The position numbers were made by a program, and so were the translations under genes. Under the pieces are notes generated by a model. It worked only from the letters and a program-made list of their open reading frames with translations. It had not been told where the DNA came from and searched no databases. Shown here one piece after another: positions 33,000 through 44,241 of a DNA stretch of 64,000 nt (positions are counted from its first letter, which is position 1; each line of letters starts with the position of its first letter). Source of the DNA: Magnolia sinica (taxonomy: Eukaryota > Streptophyta > Magnoliopsida > Magnoliales > Magnoliaceae); assembly GCF_029962835.1 (NCBI RefSeq), contig NC_080582.1, forward strand, positions 16,500,032 to 16,564,031. The letters are read 5' to 3'.

Positions 33000-33923
33000 T
33001 GGCCTCTTCTACTATAAAGAGCGTCAAAATTGTTTTTGATTGTAAAAGAGATTCCTCTCTTTGATAGGACATTACTTTCCCTTTCATGGAAGGAAGCATT
33101 AATCATTCTCTTTTCCTTTTCCCTTCATGGAAGGAAGCATCCACTTCGTCACACTTGCCTTCATATCTACACCTGGGCAACATATATAAACATATGCTGT
33201 ATGAAGCTTTCAGGCTTACTGCAGCAGTTGATTCCTTGTTAATTTTATTTCAGTTGATACCGGAAAGTCATCGAGGAGTTAAATTTAAGGTATGTATGTC
33301 TATTGAAAATTTCCTCTTTTTCTCATATTAAGATTTTTCTATCATGACTTGTATGAATTTCCATAAAGCATTCTTATAAGGTGTGCAAGTGGGATGGGTC
33401 AGCTGGGGTTGAGGCCAGTTCCAGAGCTGAACCATTTAATTATCAGAATTGATTATCTACAGGCGCCCACACCACTCCTTGTGGTATAGGGCATTTTTAG
33501 TCATTGGATGCATTAAATGTTCTTTTAATTTATTTTTCCATGGCACCCACTCAACACATTCAACGACTGAAAATGCATATATGACGTGGTGTGGTGCAGA
33601 CCCTATAGGTGATATGTTCCCCTTGATAAGTGGATCTGAGTTTCAAACTTGACCTAATCCACCACCGCATGGGTTGGGTTTAGGTCTGTTTGAAGTTTGA
33701 GTATTGGGAGAATTTAAGTTTGTCAGTGCTAGGATAATCCTAACAGGTTAGGATATTTTCTTATTTATTGGGATAATTTCTTATTTGTTAATAAGAGTAT
33801 ATGGTAAAATTTCTCTGAATCTCTACAAATATCGAATCTCTTTTATACATATTGGTAATTGTAATAAAAAAAAAGTTTTACAAAAGAATATATACCTCAT
33901 TAATATGATATTTACATCCCTAT
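33000..33923 (+). promoter_or_regulatory. Promoter and 5' leader exon, segment B, right part
   Basis: Segment B resumes right after the copia target duplication. It has AAAGAGATTCCTCTCTT (33047), TATATAAAC (33183-33191), TGAAGCTTTCAGGCTTAC and a donor GTATGTA after 33289. No resistance-gene exon follows, because a reverse-strand copia LTR begins at 33924. The last aligned stretch with segment D is CTCATTAATATGATATTTACATCCC (D: about 52290-52316). Confidence 0.6.
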
Positions 33924-34570
33924 TGTTGGGATTTGTGCTGCGGAATCATAGAGGGATAAATCTAAGATAACAATCTAAAAGCACCAAACAAACCAAAGAA
34001 GAACACAGAGATTTAACATAAAAAACCCTTATGGGAAAAAAACATGGCACAAAGCGATAGAATTCCACTATGAAAGAAGAGATTACAAAGATAGAGAACT
34101 TACCTAGCTTGAGTAGTCCTCAAACCTCTCATTTCTCACCCCTTGAAACCCTAGAACCTTTTTAGAAGTCTTAGGATGTCTTTGAATACCTCCCAGTCCC
34201 ATATACATCTGTTTATATAGCTTTAGAAAGAAACCAAAACTGAACAGGAAACAAATTTTGCAAATCCCGCGGATCCGCAAAAAAATCTGCGTAAATTGTT
34301 CGATGTCATTGAACTACCTTCGATGACATCGAACAGATGCCAAAAGAGTCCAGCGACAAAACATGGATATTGCGGAAATTCTCGATTGCTTGACCAATCT
34401 TCGATGGCATTGAATATGTATTTGAAGTCATCGAAGGCTCTTCGATGTCATCGAAAATAGAAACAATATGTTCAGCAACCAACCAAGGAAATCTGAAATA
34501 AATTCGATAAATCGAGCACTATTCGATGTCATCGAAGGTGAAATCGAACAGACGGTTGATGGCATCAACA
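33924..34570 (-). repeat. LTR of the reverse-strand copia element (647 bp)
   Basis: On the given strand this runs from TGTTGGGATTTG to GGCATCAACA, so the ends are inverted (TGTTG/CAACA). The section 34300-34550 carries several TTCGATGTCATCGAA-like palindromes. Bases 34571-34705 are 3' untranslated sequence between RNase H and the LTR. Confidence 0.75.
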
Positions 34571-34705
34571 GTCCCTTTATCTGACTAGATTTAAGACATC
34601 AAATAAAACACCCATATCTTTTGAAATCAAGTTTTCATTAAGCTATGTCATTAATAAGTTATATGTGAAATAACTACTTTCCCTTATTTTTTTCTCCAAC
34701 TTCCA

Positions 34706-35735
34706 TCAATTCAAATTATGATTTTTCCTGTAATAATAAAGTCCCAACTGATTTATCATGTCTCTTAACCAAACACCTTTCTTAAATGCTTCTATCACTG
34801 TCATATATTCTACTCTGGTCGTGGAAAGAGCCACCATGGACTGAAGTTTCGATAACCAATTGATTGCTCTACCCGCTAGTACAAACAAGTATCCTGAAAT
34901 TGACTTTCTGGAATCCACATTGGATGTGTAGTCTGAATTCACATACCCTACCAACTTTGCTCATGTCTTCTTAAAAGTTAAAATGTAATCTTTCGTACCT
35001 CGAATATATCGAAGTAGTCATTTCACCGCTTCCCAATGTTGCTTGCCGGGGTTTGATATATATATCTGTTTATAATACCAACTGCCTATAAAATATCTGG
35101 TCTCATACAGACCATGACATATATTAAACTGTCAACTGCATTCGAATAAGGCACATGAGACATAACCTGCTTTTTCTCATTTGATTTAAGACATTGTTCT
35201 AAGGAAAGCTTAAAGTGAGCTATGTGGGGAACGCTCACTGGCTTTGCTTGGTCCATCCTATACTTGATCAGTACCTTTTCAAGGTATTCTTCATGTGATA
35301 AGGAAAACATGCTCTTCTTCCTGTATCTATGAATATTTATGCCGAGAACTCTTTTTGTAGTCCCCAGATCTTTTATTTCAAATGTCCCTGATAACTGAGT
35401 CTTCAGTACGTTGATTTCAGACATATCATGACAGGCGATCAACATATCATTAACATATAATATTAGGATGATGAATTTTCCATCACTCAGTGTCTTGTAA
35501 TAGACACAGTGATCTTATTCGCTCTGAGTAAATTTTTGACTCAATATGAAAGAATCAAATTTTTTATATCACCGCCTACGCGTCTATTTCAAGCTGTATA
35601 ATGACTTCATTAACCTGCAAACTTTATTTTTTTGACCCTTTAACTTCGTAGCCCTCTGATTGCTTCATGAAGATATGCTCTTCCAATTCCCCATGTATGG
35701 ATGCAGTCTTGACATCCATCTGTTCCAGCTCAAAA
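34706..35735 (-). pseudogene. Copia RT and RNase H fragment, reverse strand
   Basis: From 35735 downward: QMDVKTASIHGELEEHIFM, a broken stretch, then YVNDMLIACHDMSEI (catalytic YVDD changed to YVND, AAT at 35451-35449), EIKDLGTTKRVLGINI and SNAVDSLIYVMVCMRPDI. RNase H follows as MVGYVNSDYTSNVDSRKS and MVALSTTRVEYM, with stops between the open pieces (35086-35445 and 34706-34954). Inactive. Confidence 0.82.
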
Positions 35736-35744
35736 TCGTATTGA

Positions 35745-36368
35745 GTAAGTCAGGCCCATCTAGAGGAGGTGGAGTTGGTAGGGACTCGGCTGGAAACTTC
35801 CTCTTCCCCTTCTCGGCAGCCTATAGTGTCGGTTCTAATACCAGGGTTGAGATCGAAGCAATCCTCGATGGGCTCCTAGACTGTGCGTGGCACGGCTTCA
35901 CGAAGGTGGAGGTGGACAGTGATTGAAAATGTGTCGTCTCCGCCATCTCCAAGAAATCTCGTCCCTCTTGGTCCATGTGGTATTGGATGGTTCGAATCAT
36001 GGATACCACACACAACATGGATATTCGCCTCGGCCACACCCTCAAGAAAGGCAACTCGGTCACAGATGGCCTTGCCCGCGTAGGGAGCCATGAGCAACAT
36101 CACTGGATCTTCAACTCTTTTGGAGACCTCCCCTCTTCCATTCTTAGGTCGCTGTTTCTAGACAGAGTGGACCTAGGTAACCTTCGGAAGCCTAAACTCT
36201 TTTGTCTTTTTCAGTTTTTCTTTCTTTCTAGTTTTACGATAGGTGGGCCTACTTCCTTTTGTCAGTAGGCCAGCCCGAAAAATTTTTCTTGCTGTATATG
36301 TTTTATTCATGCAATGGAAAGTTTCTAATATTTTTAAAAAAAAAAAAAAAAAGAAAAAGAAAAAAAAA
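35745..36368 (+). mobile_element. LINE 3' end: RNase H domain and A-rich tail
   Basis: The forward frame encodes SGPSRGGGVGRDSAGNFLFP, RVEIEAILDGLLDCAWHGF, VEVDSD and, after a TGA, GHTLKKGNSVTDGLARVGSH. These are the RVT_3 RNase H motifs at the C-terminus of plant L1-type LINEs. A 3' UTR and an A-rich tail (36337-36368, interrupted by G) follow. The usual upstream EN and RT of this copy are missing, as expected for 5' truncation. Confidence 0.7.
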
Positions 36369-36393
36369 CGGAAGTAATGTCCACACGATGAGA

Positions 36394-37690
36394 CTAGTAG
36401 GCCGAAAATGTAATAGTTACGCTGCTCCTTTTTTTGGAATTAAGGCTATGAATGATGCTCCCATCCCCCTTTGCAAGAAGACCCTCGTCATAAAACTCTT
36501 GCACAAACTCCACTACTTCCTTCTTAACCGTGTCCCAAAAGACTAGGAAATACATAATAGGGAAACCGTAGAAATCTAGAGCCTTGTCTCTACCCAAAGA
36601 CTCGATAACGCACTTGATTTCCTCTTCCACACTCATATTCTCAAGATATTCCATATCTGCTACCGAGATACCCTGAAAAGACAAGTTGTTTAGCAAATGT
36701 TGCTTCCAACCTTCGCTACGTAATAACTTTGAATAGTAATTGCGGATGGCAGAGCATACTTTATACTTTTCTTATAATCTTTCTCAATCTACCAAAATAC
36801 TGCTAATCTTATTATTTTTTGCTTGGGCACTCTCTATACCATGAAAGCCAGACAACTCTCAACCTCTGCCTTCACATAATTTTTTCTTCCTCAAGTTACT
36901 TTGAATATTCCGTCTGAAGTAATAAGCGTCTATGCCGATCTTGTGTTGATGGGATAGCCCCCCATTCTTTTATATCGAGCTCATTTAGTTAATTGATAAT
37001 GCTTTCAGCCTTTTCAGCTCTTTTGCTAAAGAACTCCTCCTTTCATTATGATAATTTTGACTCGCGGTATTTAATCTTTTGGGCCAACCGGTATCCACCC
37101 ATGAAACTGAGAAAGATAGCCATCGACTTTTAACTACATAAGCAAAGTTGTCCACTTCCAGCCAAGCAAGTTCAAATCAGAATGGTTTAGGCCCCCAGCT
37201 CTCCTCAACTTCAAGCAGAATAGGAAGATGATCTGGGCATATTGCATGATTTTACCAATAAGAATTCATCAACTCAATCCGCAGAAATCATGAATCTATC
37301 TAATCTTACCAAAACTGGATTCTCCCTCCTATTTGAGCAGAGATGTATTTGTTTTGTCACACCCACTCCTCGAATCCTTTAATACTTCAAGTAACAGGTC
37401 CTCCATTACACTATTCATGAACAAACCTTATTACATTGAAGTCTCACCCAAGGCACCAGGGAAGATTGAAACTAGCTCTGACCAACTCTGCCCAGAACAG
37501 ATTTCTTTGAGTCGTAATGCACAGACCATACACTGCCAAAAACATCCATCTGAACTGAGAATAAGAAATATCCCTGAATACAATCAACAATGAGAATGAA
37601 CCAATGTGACTACCCTTCAAACACAAAATGTATTTGTTCCAAGCAACCATTACACCCACTGCCACACCTTCAACATTCAAAGCTAACCAA
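36394..37690 (-). mobile_element. LINE fragment, endonuclease and start of RT, reverse strand
   Basis: On the reverse strand, from 37680 down, an AP-type endonuclease piece reads SFSLLIVFRDISYSQFRWMF, LAVYGLCITTQRNLFWAEL and FNLPWCLG. Later (36696-36394) the RT N-terminal region reads VEEEIKCVIESLGRDKALDF, YGFPIMYFL and FVQEFYDEGLLAKG, as in plant L1 ORF2. The intervening part (36700-37440) has stops and frameshifts. The fragment ends within RT, 25 bases from the tail of the forward-strand LINE fragment. Confidence 0.7.
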
Positions 37691-37795
37691 CCCTTTTTTT
37701 TTTTTTATCCCCCAGATGGACCCAAGAATTCTGTCATCAAAAGCATCCAGCTTGGTTTCCTTGACAGAGGATTGCACTGTTAAAATATTCCTAAG

Positions 37796-38612
37796 GTGAC
37801 AAAAGTTTTGGATAGGCTAATTTTTGTATTTTCAGTTCATCCAAATAGGCTAATTTTTGTGTTTTTAGTTGATCCAAATAAGAATAATATGGTTTGGATG
37901 GCATATAAACATCACCGTGGACCCTGGGAAGGTTTTACTTGTGAGTGCATTTTCTTACTGTACGACCCACTTGAGTTTTGGATTTACATTAATTTTTATC
38001 CTATGTTGCGAGATAGGTGGATTTCCTACCAATATAATGGTGGCCCACTAGCTTCCCGTCCCAGCATTCCAGTGTCAATGGGCATTTGCTACTTTCATTG
38101 AATTGACTCTTACCATGGCACAGAGGCTGTGGGTCTACAGAGATGTCTGTGACAAATCCATTTTGTCTATCTGTTTTCAAAGACGAAAATATAACAGATT
38201 TTAAAATTCAGGTAGATCCAAAACTTAGATGGACCACACCAAAAAAACAGTGGGAACAGCAATGTCCATCATTAAAATCTTCTTGGAACTGTCCAACATA
38301 TTTCTATACCATCCAACCCATTCATATAATTATTGCCACTCAGATAAACTGTTGCAACAAATATCATCCCTGATATAAAACTTTTGTCACCGTCAGGCAT
38401 TCAATCCCCCCTGTTTCATGTGGTATAAAGCACATGAGTTTTGGATCCGATTGGTTTTTCGAATCCTGTCCTATTGTACTCTTTCAAAACAGATGGACGG
38501 AGTGGATTTGTCATGCACATCTCTACATGTCCACACTGGTCCAGGTACAGAGATATCTTTGAACCTGGTGTGAAAGGCAATCCGCTCACCTCATCATGCG
38601 GAAGGAACCATT
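37796..38612 (+). repeat. Segment C, upstream MITE-like part
   Basis: This aligns in part with 27160-27430 (B) and 50620-50980 (D), sharing ATGGCATATAAACATCAC.GTGGA and GGAAGGAACCATT at the right end. The sequence 38150-38560 is MITE-type (AACTTAGATGGACCACACCA, GGACGGAGTGGATTTGTCAT). No gene is visible. Confidence 0.6.
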
Positions 38613-39070
38613 TAGGGCTGTTAATGCGCCGGGTTAGGCCGAGCTCTGTTTAAGCCCGGCATATAATTATGAACTAAGCCCAAATGCAATCTAGGCCCGT
38701 GATGGGCTAAAATAGTCCAGCCCGAGTCTGGCCCGGGCCATTTACACAAAGCCTAACCCGAGTCCTCCCAAGCCCAAGCCCAAGCCCAAGCCCTGAATAT
38801 CACTATGGATAAATGATATTTTGGTGTGCCTCATGTGAGAGAGAGGGAGAGAATGAAAGAAACGGAGAAATGTAGGTTTAGTAAAGACCTATCGGGCTGG
38901 GCTGAATTTATGGGTTTTGGGGAGCTAAGCCCAAGTCGAGCCCGATTTACAATCAGTTTCCTGATATAAGCCCAAGCCTGACCATGAGGCGTGTACACCA
39001 TCCCAAACCAGGCCAAATATGGGAGAAGCCCGAAGGCCTGTCAGGACTACCCAGCCTATTGACAACCCTA
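38613..39070. mobile_element. hAT-type MITE, 458 bp, with 8-bp target duplication
   Basis: The element starts TAGGGCTGTTAATG and ends TATTGACAACCCTA (imperfect inverted ends). It is flanked by GAACCATT at 38605-38612 and 39071-39078. An 8-bp duplication and TAGGG-type ends indicate the hAT superfamily. Segments B (about 27428) and D (about 50969) carry the uninterrupted sequence GGAAGGAAC(C/T)ATTCCTC. The interior has no gene; the reverse frames are not protein-like. Confidence 0.9.
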
Positions 39071-39516
39071 GAACCATTGCTCTAAAATCTGAATGCACGA
39101 GACTTATAATATCAGATGCATCCACAAGAGTAGGTAGAGATTTGAATCTTAAATCCCATTTAACACCTTGGATTTGGTGATAAATGAGTGCATTTCAAAT
39201 TCAAATATCTGCCGTTTGTGTTTGACACCCTTGATTTGAAGGTATTTCAAATCTACCTTTATTAAAAGGAAATGCTCTCTCTAGTGTATTAATACATTGA
39301 ATATTGATGATGCCTCAAAATAATCTAATTATCAGCTGCAATACCAAAATTACATCAATAGAATGATCTAAACTATTCAAATGTTGAACATCTAAATGGA
39401 CATTTAAAAAACATCATGAGTCACTTCTTTGTGATTCTGTGGCCCACCCAAGGCTTGAAATTTCCCTTTCTTGGCCAAAGTAAATATTTTAATGGGCGTA
39501 TTACAGTCATTCTATC

Positions 39517-39521
<5 letters not shown>

Positions 39522-39563
<42 letters not shown>
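39522..39563. repeat. (CA)n microsatellite
   Basis: About 21 CA units. The surrounding 39079-39735 is AT-rich segment C sequence with no gene. Confidence 0.95.
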
Positions 39564-39566
<3 letters not shown>

Positions 39567-39735
39567 TCTAGGATATAAAAACTGATTTAGTTAGTCAAAT
39601 CTAAGTCTTCAAATGCTCCCCAAATCCAAGCTTGCAAACCGAATCACCTTGACTCCAATATAATTGTGATTTGAAGTCTAATGCATTTCAAATATCCAAG
39701 CTTGCAAAGGGGCCCTTAGTATCTGCACTGCATCA

Positions 39736-40549
39736 CCTAATCCCCATATGATTGTTGTTTACATTCTATGTGAATGAAAACTGATAATTTCTCTATTAGT
39801 TTCTCAACTTGTTGGTAGACGTGGGGCTCATGGGTAGTCTATTCAAGCCATTGATCTAACATCCCCAAACATGGATGTACCATTCCCAATATATCCTCTC
39901 AATTGGTTAACACTAACCTTCCCATTGTTAGCATGCAAATACATGGTTAAAAGAAATGAATGAACAAACTACACTCATGGAAGGAAAAGGCCAAAGATTT
40001 GATGGCTACAATCTTTCAATTTCGGAGATTTTGGAGAAATTATCCATCTGTGATGGGGCCAACAGATCAATGGCCTGGATGCATCAATCATAAACCCCAC
40101 ACAACTAATTTCAAAATTTTCGAAGAGGGAATTTGGATGAAACACGCTCTGGCCTACCCCTCTTTAGTGCAAAGAGTGCCAAAATTGCTTTTGACTGCAA
40201 AAGAGATTCCTCTCTTCCACAGGACATCCCGTTCCACATGATGGAAGAAAGCAGCTACCTTTCTCTTTTCCTCTCCCTTTCATGTGAGGAAGCATCCACT
40301 TCTTCATCACACTTGCCTTCACCTCTACTTTTGGGTAGCATAGATATACATATGCAGTATGAAGCTTTCAGGCTTGCTGCAGCACCTTTTTTTTTCTTTT
40401 TTAATGCTGGGTTAGCTTGTTAGTATACACCCATGTCAGTACACACACTCCACTGTTAGCTTGTTAGTATACACCCATATCAGGCTTGCTGCAGCACCTG
40501 ATACCTTGTAATTTTATCTAAATTGCTACTGGAAAGCCATCAATTTTAG
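39736..40549 (+). promoter_or_regulatory. Promoter and 5' leader exon, segment C
   Basis: Aligned with segment A from 10639 (GATTGTTGTTTACATTC at 39750). It has the AAAGAGATTCCTCTCTTC block and GCAGTATGAAGCTTTCAGGC. The TATA region is weaker (TAGATATACATATG near 40338). The leader is interrupted at about 40385-40490 by a poly-T stretch and a duplicated TTAGCTTGTTAGTATACACC word. It ends ATTTTAG|GTATGTA with donor GT at 40550-40551. The paired acceptor is at 42774. Confidence 0.55.
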
Positions 40550-42774
40550 GTATGTACATCTATTGAAAATTTAGATTTTCTATCATGGCTGGTGTGAATA
40601 TATGCCAAATATTCTGGGAAGGTGTGCAAGTAGGATGAGTTGTGCCTAGTTGAGCTGAGTTCTTGATCTGACTCGTTCAATTATCAGAAGTGATTACCTA
40701 CAGGCACCTATTTAATTAGTTAAATATTCTTTTATTTTATTTTTCCTTCACACCCTTTCAAAGCATCCATTGGCTGAAAACATGTGGTGCAGACCCCTAC
40801 AGGTGACCATTTCCCTTATAAGTGTGTCTGAGTTTCAACTCCGGATCCAATCCAAAAAAAAAAAAAAAAAACTCCGGATCCAATCCACCAGCGTATGGAT
40901 TGAAGTCTTAATAACCTGAGGGTGAAAAGTTTGAGTATGGGTAGAATTTTAGGTTTGTTAGAGTATTAGGGTAATCCTATTAAAGTGGGATGTTTTTTTT
41001 TTTTTTTTTTGAAATTATTTGTTAAGAAGGGTATCTGTTAAGATCTCTCTAAATCTCTAGAAATCTCAAATCTCTCCTTATATTCCAGTAATTGTTAGTA
41101 TGTAAAATAAAGATAATTTTACAAAATATTAATCGTCCAATGGTTACCTTAAGTTAATTTTCTCTAACTATGATTTTTCCTAAAATGATGAAACTGCCCA
41201 CCAATTAATGAATTTACTTTAAAATGAATTAAATAGGTACCAAAATGCAAATATCATTATTAAGGTGTTGTTATAAAAGAATGAAATTTTTATTGAAAAA
41301 TTCCTCATAAAAATTAATTTAACGCAAAAAGCCTTTAAATTATATATTTTAAAATACTACACATGTGAAGATAAAAAAGCCATTTCTACCCAGCTAACAC
41401 CGGTTACATCCCAATCTTGCCATGGGCTGCATTGGGTGGGACCCATTTCCAAAATGCACTCCAACCGGTGGATGAAACATTTTTAAGAGAATTGCTCAAA
41501 GATCAATTCTATCGGTGATTAAAATGGGCCACATGATCAATTGAAAATAGTGTATAGGGGTCACACACATGCTCTAAATTGTTTCCCTTGGCGTGGCCCA
41601 CTTAAGTAAGGATTGTCCTTATTTTTCGGACCTAGGCCTGAATGAAATTTTGGCATCTAATGGATCGAGTGAATGTCACATGATAATTATGGTGGGGCTT
41701 GTAAAACTCAACGGACAACATCTATCTTCTAACCACTTCCTTTATTGTGGCCCATTTGAATCACAGGCTAACTTGATTTTTGTGGACTTAGGCTGTATAT
41801 GGAATTATAGATTTAATGGTCCAAAAGGATTTCAGGTACACATTGTAGTTGGGCATCCCATAATTTTATTTTTTTTACCTTTTAAAAGAAGGATACGAAT
41901 TGCACCGGCTGTAGAGATATCGGTATCGCACCGCGTGGCCCAAGTTTTGAATGGTGGGCCATCACTAACCACGGTTTCCCATGCCGTAGTACACCTGAGA
42001 TTTGGATCTGCCTCAATTTTAGGCTCATGCCTAAAAATGATACGAAGAAATGGATAGAGGGTGTGGATACAATATACACATCATCTGTTGAGTTGCTTTT
42101 TGATTCAGTTTGATCCTAACCATCCATCTAATGGGTAGTAGGGAGATGACCCAACACCTAATGTGGGCCAACTGATTGATGGGCATTCAATCAGAGGTTG
42201 TAAACAGAACTAACCATCCATACGCGCTCAAAAAAAAAAAAAAAAAAAAAAGAAAAGAAAAAAAGAAGAAGAAGAAGAAGAAGAGTCCAGATGCACTGCT
42301 GTGTAATGATACAGCAATGCGTCCAGGACATTATTCACAGGGAAGGCAATGGGCCACGTTTGGGCCCAGCCAGGCTAGTCGTGGACCTGGCTAGACATGT
42401 AAGGTTGAAGGCTTCAACACGTTATGGGTCTACCACAACAGGCCCAAGCTTTAGCCCAAAAATTTGGTTGGGTCCGGGCCCATCCTGTCCCAGCCAAAAA
42501 ATTTTGATAAAATCCCCATTTCTTACTCGAATTTCCTATTGTATTCATTGATCAAGTGGACAACACATGACAAAGAAGTAGAAAAATAGATGGTCTACAT
42601 TCAACATGCATGCGTTGCCTAATCAGGTGTTAGAGCAGCATATACCAGGTTAGTGATGGGTCACCTTAAATTTACTTTGAGCACAAACACAGGTTGGAAA
42701 ATTGATGTAGGTGCATTAACCCATTGCCACCCTTACCACCCTCACTCATTAGACAAGGAATTCGAATTTTGTAG
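40550..42774 (+). other. Putative 5' UTR intron of resistance-gene copy C
   Basis: This runs from GTATGTA to TTTTGTAG (42767-42774) and aligns with copy A's intron at both ends. About 41560-42080 is MITE-type (GCGTGGCCCACTTAAG, ACACCTGAGATTTGGATCTG). A-runs lie at 40853-40871 and 42229-42251, and an AAG repeat at 42263-42285. The lysine-rich frame at 42176-42394 comes from these simple repeats. No coding sequence is recognised. Confidence 0.5.
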
Positions 42775-43059
42775 GAGAAATCTAGCATTAAGCAATGGCA
42801 GCTTCTAAGGACAATGATGATCGATGGCTCAAAGGAGGAGGAGAGGTTTTGAGCGCTCTGTCACAATGCATGAGTCAGCAGATATGGAATTGCCTGAGAG
42901 ATGACAAGATTTCAGTGTTTTCAATATGGGAACAGCAGGGAGTGGAAATGGAGGAATTCAGAGAATCTAGCCATCTGTTTGAAGTAATCATACGAGTAAG
43001 AGTACCAGGTATCGAGAATCTTGCAATGAAGATGCAGGTGAGATTTGAAGGGGAATTGA
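42775..43059 (+). pseudogene. NB-ARC resistance-gene analogue copy C, exon part 1
   Basis: Open from ATG 42795 for 88 codons: MAASKDNDDRWLKGG, QQIWNCLRDDKISVFSIWEQ, QGVEMEEFRESSHLFEVIIR and VRVPGIENLAMKMQVRFEGE. This corresponds to the P-loop/RNBS-A part of a CC-NB-ARC immune receptor. As in copy A, GKTT of the P-loop is missing in frame, so the loss predates the duplication. The frame has no stop before a solo LTR splits it at 43060. Confidence 0.7.
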
Positions 43060-43814
43060 TGATGGGGTTTTCCTCCTCAGTTCAGATGAGCGACAGTGCA
43101 ACGGGTTGAAAATTCGAAGTGTTTCACCGCATTGCTCGATCAGTCGAGTGGGCTGCTTGACCGGTCGTGGGTGGCACTCGACCGGTCGAGTGAGACTCGA
43201 CTCAAAGTCCAGCGACCATCTGATGATTTTTCTCCGAGGTGCTCGACTAGTCGAGTGGGCCGCTCGACCAGTCGAGCTTACACAGATTTGAGTCCAGATC
43301 TTGTGCGGATTGCGAAAATCTGAAGTCTTTCGCAACAAGGTGTGGAAGAGAGTTAAATAGGGGTGCCTAGGGCCTTTCTAGGCAATGCAAGAAGGATTCC
43401 TAAAGCTTTGTAAGGATTTGTTAAAGAGTTTAGGGTTATCAAAGGTGAGAGAGTGAGAGAAAAGAGAGAGAGGAAGCTTGTGGAAGGAAGTTGACGTTTC
43501 AGCTCTTCTATGTCCTCATGATCGGTGAAATCTCTCCGTTTTTCTTTTATTCTCTTACTGTTTATCCGCTCTTGCGTGAGTGATGAAGGTTTGATCATAA
43601 CAAAGTGTGCTTGTGATCAGTTGTAATATTCTGCTTGATAGTAGATTGTTGATCTAGACGAGGTCCCGTGGTTTTTACCTCTTTGAGGTTTTCCACTTAA
43701 AAATCTCTTATGTGGTATGATTTATGCTTTGATTGTTTTCATTGCTTCATTATCCCATAATTCTAGTTTGTTTTGATAGGCTAAATCCTAAGATTTTGTG
43801 CAAGGCCCTCAAAA
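43060..43814 (+). mobile_element. Solo LTR of the Tork-like copia family (755 bp)
   Basis: The LTR starts TGATGGGG and ends GGCCCTCAAAA, with target duplication ATTGA at 43055-43059 and 43815-43819. It is collinear with the 9951-10638 LTR through the TCGA-centred palindromes (43135-43285), TTAAATAGGGGTGCCTAGG (near 43353), GAAGCTTGTGGAAGG and GTCCCGTGGTTTTTACCTC. No internal region is present, so unequal recombination between two LTRs probably removed it. The usual CAACA end has become CAAAA. Confidence 0.92.
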
Positions 43815-44241
43815 ATTGATCTATTTGCAGGACAAGCTAACAAGAAGGAAATTGATTGTTGTAGGTACTTTGTATTTCATTGAGCCCGAACGGTAATTAG
43901 AGGTTTTAAATATGTTTAATGCAAAGGGGAGAAGGAATTGGTTGATGGAGATGCAGATGGGAATATAGAAGGCAATGGAGAACCCAGAGTCCATACAAAT
44001 CTCCATAGTTGCTAAGAGTATCAAGGATAAGTTACGTGGCCAAAGGTTCATTCTCATCTTGGAAGATGTTTGGGAAAGCTTTGACTTGCAAGAGATGGGA
44101 GTTCCAGTCACAACCCTTGCCACCACTAATGGCAGAAAAGTCATGATCACGAGTCGATCCCATGAAGTAATTTGTTCTGAAATGGGAGGGCAACATCTAG
44201 TCATGCAACATCCGTTTCAAAGAATGGTGTCCATCAACTGA
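43815..44241 (+). pseudogene. NB-ARC resistance-gene analogue copy C, exon part 2
   Basis: After the solo LTR: IYLQDKLTRRKLIVVGTLYF, then GQRFILILEDVWESFDLQEM (kinase 2) and GRKVMITSRSHEVICSEMGG (RNBS-B), closer to the family consensus than copy A. Stops at 43894-43896 (TAA for Arg) and 43966-43968 (TAG for Gln) differ from the copy A stop, so both copies decayed separately. It ends at TGA 44239-44241. No LRR region follows. Confidence 0.78.

Larger units (their letters stand above)
33924..35740 (-). mobile_element. Truncated Ty1/copia element, reverse strand
   Basis: Reading on the reverse strand, an RT fragment leads through RNase H to a purine run (AGATAAAGGGAC) and an LTR. Protease, integrase and the 5' LTR are absent. 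The break lies near 35740, where a forward-strand LINE RNase H fragment begins, so a later rearrangement or insertion replaced the rest. Confidence 0.8.

Noticed and set aside
42176..42394. Lysine-rich small protein
   Set aside because: It is encoded by poly-A and AAG simple repeats inside a putative intron.
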